From: JABCPE02 sp963518845
GTDB lineage: Bacteria; Bacteroidota; Bacteroidia; Flavobacteriales; Weeksellaceae
Direction of reading: 5' to 3'
Length of the DNA: 17,227 bases
Assembly (NCBI GenBank): GCA_963518845.1
Contig: CAUQKV010000032.1
Location: 1-17,227 of the forward strand
Positions 14,558 through 17,227 of the stretch are shown here, one piece after another; position 1 is the first letter of the stretch; the number at the start of each line of letters is the position of its first letter. The notes under the pieces are model-generated. The model searched no databases. It was not told the DNA's origin and saw nothing but the letters and a program-made list of their open reading frames with translations. The position numbers were made by a program, and so were the translations under genes.

Positions 14558-14821
14558 CTATCTTCTATTTATTAGAAACTTATAAAAATAAACAATCAGT
14601 AATGTTATTAATATTAATATATCAGAAATAAAAATAGAATAAACTAATAAAATACCCTTATATGAGTTATATAAAATTTTAAGAACCAAAGGAAAACATA
14701 AATTAATAACCACAAGGCCCAATAACAACCATAATAGTATATTTCTTTTTTTCTTGATAATGAAACAGATATATAGCAAAAAAATGAAGTATAATATAAT
14801 TCCGTATAAATAAACTTGCAT
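14558..14821 (-). CDS. small three-helix membrane protein, candidate immunity
   Basis: An 87-residue, almost wholly hydrophobic protein with about three membrane segments (5-22, 29-49, 57-81), separated by a KKKR cluster and a short polar loop, and ending in LINRR. Family unknown. Its stop codon (14558-14560) lies inside the first bases of the following VgrG remnant, read in another frame. The unrelated membrane protein at 5152-5610 ends the same way (LIRR, stop inside VgrG remnant sequence). It is probably an immunity gene left from an earlier or current cassette; this is contextual. Confidence 0.5.
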   Translation of the reverse strand: MQVYLYGIILYFIFLLYICFIIKKKRNILLWLLLGLVVINLCFPLVLKILYNSYKGILLVYSIFISDILILITLLIVYFYKFLINRR

Positions 14822-14867
14822 TATCGTATTTTAGTGGTTTTTCAGGTTTATGTTTTTTTAAGAACTT

Positions 14868-15092
14868 TCATTGTTGTCTCTTTGTTTTTAGTTTCTTGGT
14901 GCAGAATATAAAACTGATAATAGAAAAAATAAGACTAACCAAAACAGATTTTAATATTTGTGATATTGGCATATATCTACGCCCATCTTCTGTAACAGGA
15001 GGGGAAAAATGAATAAAAACATTATAAAATATAATTACAAATATTATAAAAGAAATTATACTAACAATCGCTGAAATTAAAACTTTTTTCAC
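14868..15092 (-). CDS. small two-helix membrane protein, candidate immunity
   Basis: A 74-residue protein with two predicted membrane segments (about 5-28 and 46-64). They are joined by a short polar loop containing SPPVTEDGRRYMP, and a basic tail (TKKLKTKRQQ) favours a cytoplasmic C-terminus. It is not a recognised family. It lies in the run of small membrane genes after the lipase-like effector, so it may be an additional or orphan immunity protein. The ATGAAAAAAGTT start directly followed by a hydrophobic stretch is convincing; the function is inferred only from context. Confidence 0.5.
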   Translation of the reverse strand: MKKVLISAIVSIISFIIFVIIFYNVFIHFSPPVTEDGRRYMPISQILKSVLVSLIFSIISFIFCTKKLKTKRQQ

Positions 15093-15178
15093 TTTACATT
15101 CTCTTTTTGTTTTGTATATTCACAAAGTTTTGTTTATGAAATTCCTTCTTTGCTTTTTTTTCATCGGTCTGATATTTT

Positions 15179-15580
15179 CTATTTATAATATTCAAATGAA
15201 ACTCCATTGGGATTGTAAAGGTTACAACAAAAGACAATTTCATATCTATTGACATTGGAAGGTAATTTCATAAAAGATATTTCACTAAATATTGCCTTTG
15301 CTTCCTTCTCTAATTTAATTTTGTCTGGCGCACAATATCTTGTATCATACGCATATATTTTATAGGTTATGGATGGTTTCTTCTCTTCAGCTTTCTTTAT
15401 AGGAAAGCTTTCTATTTCAGTTATATTATATTTATCTTTTATTTTTTTCAATTCTGTTTTTTCATTTTCTATCTCAATATATTGAGGATTAGAAAAATAA
15501 TTAATCCAAGAGATTGCTATAAATAAAAAAACATAATATCCAACTAAACAAATTCCCAAAAAAAGCAATATTTTTTTCAT
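15179..15580 (-). CDS. membrane-anchored protein, candidate immunity to the lipase-like effector
   Basis: A 133-residue protein with one N-terminal membrane segment (about residues 3-27) and a soluble remainder expected in the periplasm. That part has a charged helix (about 40-68) and a C-terminal region with a CC pair (VFCCNLYN). No family is recognised. The start ATG overlaps the effector stop as TAATG, the arrangement typical of toxin-immunity pairs, and a periplasmic anchor fits protection against an effector that attacks membrane lipid. The immunity role is inferred from position only. A protein-like reading frame continues after the stop in another phase (15174-15094), so C-terminal truncation by frameshift is possible. 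Confidence 0.6.
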   Translation of the reverse strand: MKKILLFLGICLVGYYVFLFIAISWINYFSNPQYIEIENEKTELKKIKDKYNITEIESFPIKKAEEKKPSITYKIYAYDTRYCAPDKIKLEKEAKAIFSEISFMKLPSNVNRYEIVFCCNLYNPNGVSFEYYK

Positions 15581-16986
15581 TAGTGTATAATTTTATAATA
15601 TATATTATCTGAATAATAAGAATATACCTTTCCATCCTTAAAAATATTAATAAATTGTGTATTATATTTTAAGTTGATTGAATTATAAAAAACTTTTTTT
15701 ATTGGAATAGTTGTATGTTGACCTAAATCAGATTCTATAATTTTATATTCAGTATCTTCATGGCTAAAATTTAATTCCAAACTTTCTAAATCTTCAAACC
15801 AATTCCAGACATATCCTTCTGTCTTTGTATTAGCATGTCCATATTGGTCGTGATCTGGGTTTTGTATTAGAGCGGCATACCTTATATTTTTAATATAATC
15901 TCTATCATTGACATTTTTGAATATTAATACAGGATCTATACTTATATCTATTTGATATGTTCTATCTGGAAATGTTACTGAAAAATCAGAAACATCTGCT
16001 GGAGAAAAATGTATAATTTTCTCTACGAATATTTTTTGTTTTTTTAGAGTACTCAATACTCCTTCAGAAAAGGCAGCTCCCATACTGTGCGAAATTATCA
16101 TAATTCGTCTTTTTATTCTAAAAATTTCCTTATAAAATTTAGATTCAGTATTTTTTAATCTTTCTTTTGCAAAATTTTCACCATTATTAAAGCGATTCTG
16201 CCCACTGCTCAAAGCTATATCTGCCCCATTTATAAAATACACTTTAGAGTCTTTACTAAAATAGTCAATAGCTCTATTTCTAAATTCTATTTCCCAATAA
16301 TCCTGTAAAGATTTCCCATCAGAAAATCCAAATAAATCTTTCTGTATCCAACTTATATTCCAATATCCATTCACAAAAACAATTAATGGGGCAGCTTCTC
16401 TCACTTTCAAATAATCTTTAAAGGAGAGCGGCAGTTCTATATGTTGATTATTGTAACTACAAGCAAAAAAAAGTTCTATACATTTATCCTTTTCCTCTGA
16501 AATAAGTTTTGAAAAATAATCATTCAAGTAAATTTTCTTTACAATTTTATTATTTTTTACAAATTCATACTTACTTTCCGTTTCATTACTTCTTTCAGAA
16601 ATACCTATGGGATACAGTTCTATTCTGTCTGAACCCTTATTAGAATCTATCTCTTCTTCGGATCGTTTTACATCATCATCAAAAAGAGACATAAAAACAG
16701 GTTTTCCATTTGGGATATCTCGTGTTTCTAAATGGAAATAGACAGTCTCTCCTATAAGAGCTTCTTTTATTTTCTCTTTACCTTCACTGTCTGAACTCCA
16801 CCACCCCTTTATAAAATACCCTGTTTTTCTTTCAGGTTCTTTGGGAGTTCCTAAGATAGTATTTCCTGCGGTAAAAATATTTTCACCGCCTGCTGTCATC
16901 GTAAGATTTTCGTAATATCCAGTGAAGTTTTCGGTAATTGTACGGTCTACTCCTCCAGTTATTCTTATTATTTTTCCTCCAGCCAT
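15580..16986 (-). CDS. T6SS effector, alpha/beta-hydrolase (lipase-like)
   Basis: Predicted antibacterial effector of 468 residues. Residues 1-48 form the octad-like N-terminal module shared with other effectors here. Residues 57-105 carry the GWWSSDSEGKEKIKE...VYFHLETRDIP domain also found in the effector at 6972-8429. The C-terminal half looks like an alpha/beta hydrolase: LIVFVNGYW (201-209) is a likely first strand/oxyanion region, and IISHSMGAA (298-306) is a nucleophile elbow with Ser301 in SHSMG. Asp351 (SIDPVL) and His379 or His384 (NPDHDQYGHA) are candidate triad partners. The lipid substrate is inferred from the elbow and T6SS context, not shown. The ATG lies two bases after the VgrG tail stop; the stop overlaps the next gene (TAATG), which is therefore the first immunity candidate. 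A lipase, esterase or acyltransferase are all possible. Confidence 0.75.
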   Translation of the reverse strand: MAGGKIIRITGGVDRTITENFTGYYENLTMTAGGENIFTAGNTILGTPKEPERKTGYFIKGWWSSDSEGKEKIKEALIGETVYFHLETRDIPNGKPVFMSLFDDDVKRSEEEIDSNKGSDRIELYPIGISERSNETESKYEFVKNNKIVKKIYLNDYFSKLISEEKDKCIELFFACSYNNQHIELPLSFKDYLKVREAAPLIVFVNGYWNISWIQKDLFGFSDGKSLQDYWEIEFRNRAIDYFSKDSKVYFINGADIALSSGQNRFNNGENFAKERLKNTESKFYKEIFRIKRRIMIISHSMGAAFSEGVLSTLKKQKIFVEKIIHFSPADVSDFSVTFPDRTYQIDISIDPVLIFKNVNDRDYIKNIRYAALIQNPDHDQYGHANTKTEGYVWNWFEDLESLELNFSHEDTEYKIIESDLGQHTTIPIKKVFYNSINLKYNTQFINIFKDGKVYSYYSDNIYYKIIH

Positions 16987-16988
16987 TT

Positions 16989-17227
16989 TTAGAATAATTT
17001 AGTTTTTTCTCCGCTGTTGTTCTTGAAATCCTGCTCTGTATGCCACTCGTTATTTTTCTCTACAGAAGTCTCTTTATTCTGAGAATTCTCGATAATTTCC
17101 TGCGCCCTTGCCTCTCTTTCTCCCTCTGCTATTTCGGTGATGTTTGCAGCAGTCAGGGTGTAGTTCATCACTGCGTTTTGGCTGATAGTTCCTCCTGCAA
17201 AAACATTATAACTCATTCCCGCCGAAG
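16989..17227 (-). CDS. VgrG spike protein, C-terminal end (partial at window edge)
   Basis: This is the C-terminal end of a VgrG-like type VI secretion spike protein; the frame is open to the window edge, so the start is not visible. The visible residues are gp5-like beta-prism octads (GMSYNVFAGG, ISQNAVMNYTLTAAN) followed by a hydrophilic stretch and the terminal motif NNSGEKTKLF. VgrG trimers form the puncturing tip of the T6SS, and C-terminal extensions commonly carry effectors. The stop is followed after two bases by the ATG of the lipase-like effector, which implies translational coupling and effector loading on this tail. Its inner segment (17115-17227) is about 95% identical at DNA level to the orphan fragment at 8561-8673. 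Whether this is the tail of a full-length VgrG or another orphan fragment cannot be seen. Confidence 0.75.
   Translation of the reverse strand, partial: SAGMSYNVFAGGTISQNAVMNYTLTAANITEIAEGEREARAQEIIENSQNKETSVEKNNEWHTEQDFKNNSGEKTKLF
17115..17227. repeat. dispersed VgrG repeat, type A middle part (edge copy)
   Basis: Matches 8561-8673 with about six differences in 113 bases, covering SAGMSYNVFAGG to EIAEGER. The match may continue beyond the window. Confidence 0.85.

Noticed and set aside
14822..14867. Read-through extension of the 74-residue membrane protein past its TGA (KFLKKHKPEKPLKYDN)
   Set aside because: It is only a short A-rich stretch before the next gene, with no sign of stop recoding.
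1..17227. CRISPR arrays, tRNA or rRNA genes, insertion sequences, integrases or phage genes
   Set aside because: I found no regularly spaced short repeats, no tRNA-like clover-leaf, and no transposase or integrase motif. The repeats present are coding VgrG parts.

Overview
The window is AT-rich (roughly one-third G+C). Every gene I can support lies on the minus strand, so transcription runs from high to low coordinates. Lipoproteins with Bacteroidota-style lipoboxes, DUF2931 proteins, a DUF4280/PAAR-like protein and gp5-like VgrG tails point to a Flavobacteriales member (Weeksellaceae such as Chryseobacterium, Elizabethkingia or Riemerella are plausible). The genus cannot be fixed from this sequence. 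The locus looks like the effector end of a Bacteroidota-type type VI secretion system (T6SS subtype iii). No sheath, tube or baseplate gene is present here.

The layout is five repeated modules, each opening with a C-terminal piece of VgrG (the spike) followed by an effector and its candidate immunity genes. In order of transcription: Module 1 (17227-14558) has a VgrG tail running off the window, an alpha/beta-hydrolase lipase-like effector, and three small membrane proteins. Module 2 (14550-11454) has a broken VgrG tail, a DUF2235 (Tle1-like) phospholipase effector and a DUF2931 lipoprotein. Module 3 (11423-8873) has a VgrG tail, a zinc metallopeptidase effector with HEVLHCMGLVH, and a lipoprotein. 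Module 4 (8851-5152) has a VgrG tail, a 485-residue effector of unknown activity, two tandem copies of a lipoprotein, a decayed coding remnant and a four-helix membrane protein. Module 5 (5162 to below 1) has a VgrG tail, a DUF2931 lipoprotein, a DUF2235 effector, an unknown 190-residue protein and a PAAR-like (DUF4280-type) protein truncated by the window edge.

Four of the VgrG pieces (all but the edge one) start at almost the same point of the parent protein (the SxSILI motif), immediately after the preceding immunity gene and without a normal start codon. They fall into two sequence types: A (SILIEDP..., edge piece plus 11423 and 8851) and B (SILI(I/T)DKSGNE..., 14550 and 5162). Several end in a shared NNSGEK(S/T)KLF tail. 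DNA identity among copies is about 90-96% and mosaic. This looks like an array of orphan spike-tail/effector/immunity cassettes. By analogy with orphan CdiA-CT and Rhs-tip modules, they could swap the effector of an intact VgrG lying upstream (above 17227), or record past insertions.

The effectors themselves begin with about 45 residues in the same eight-residue rhythm as the VgrG tail, a candidate docking module. Two of them share a further GWWS domain. Spacing is tight: the lipase, metallopeptidase and 485-residue effectors start 2 bases after their tail's stop, and several gene pairs overlap (TAATG, ATGA), so translational coupling is likely. No convincing internal promoter was seen.
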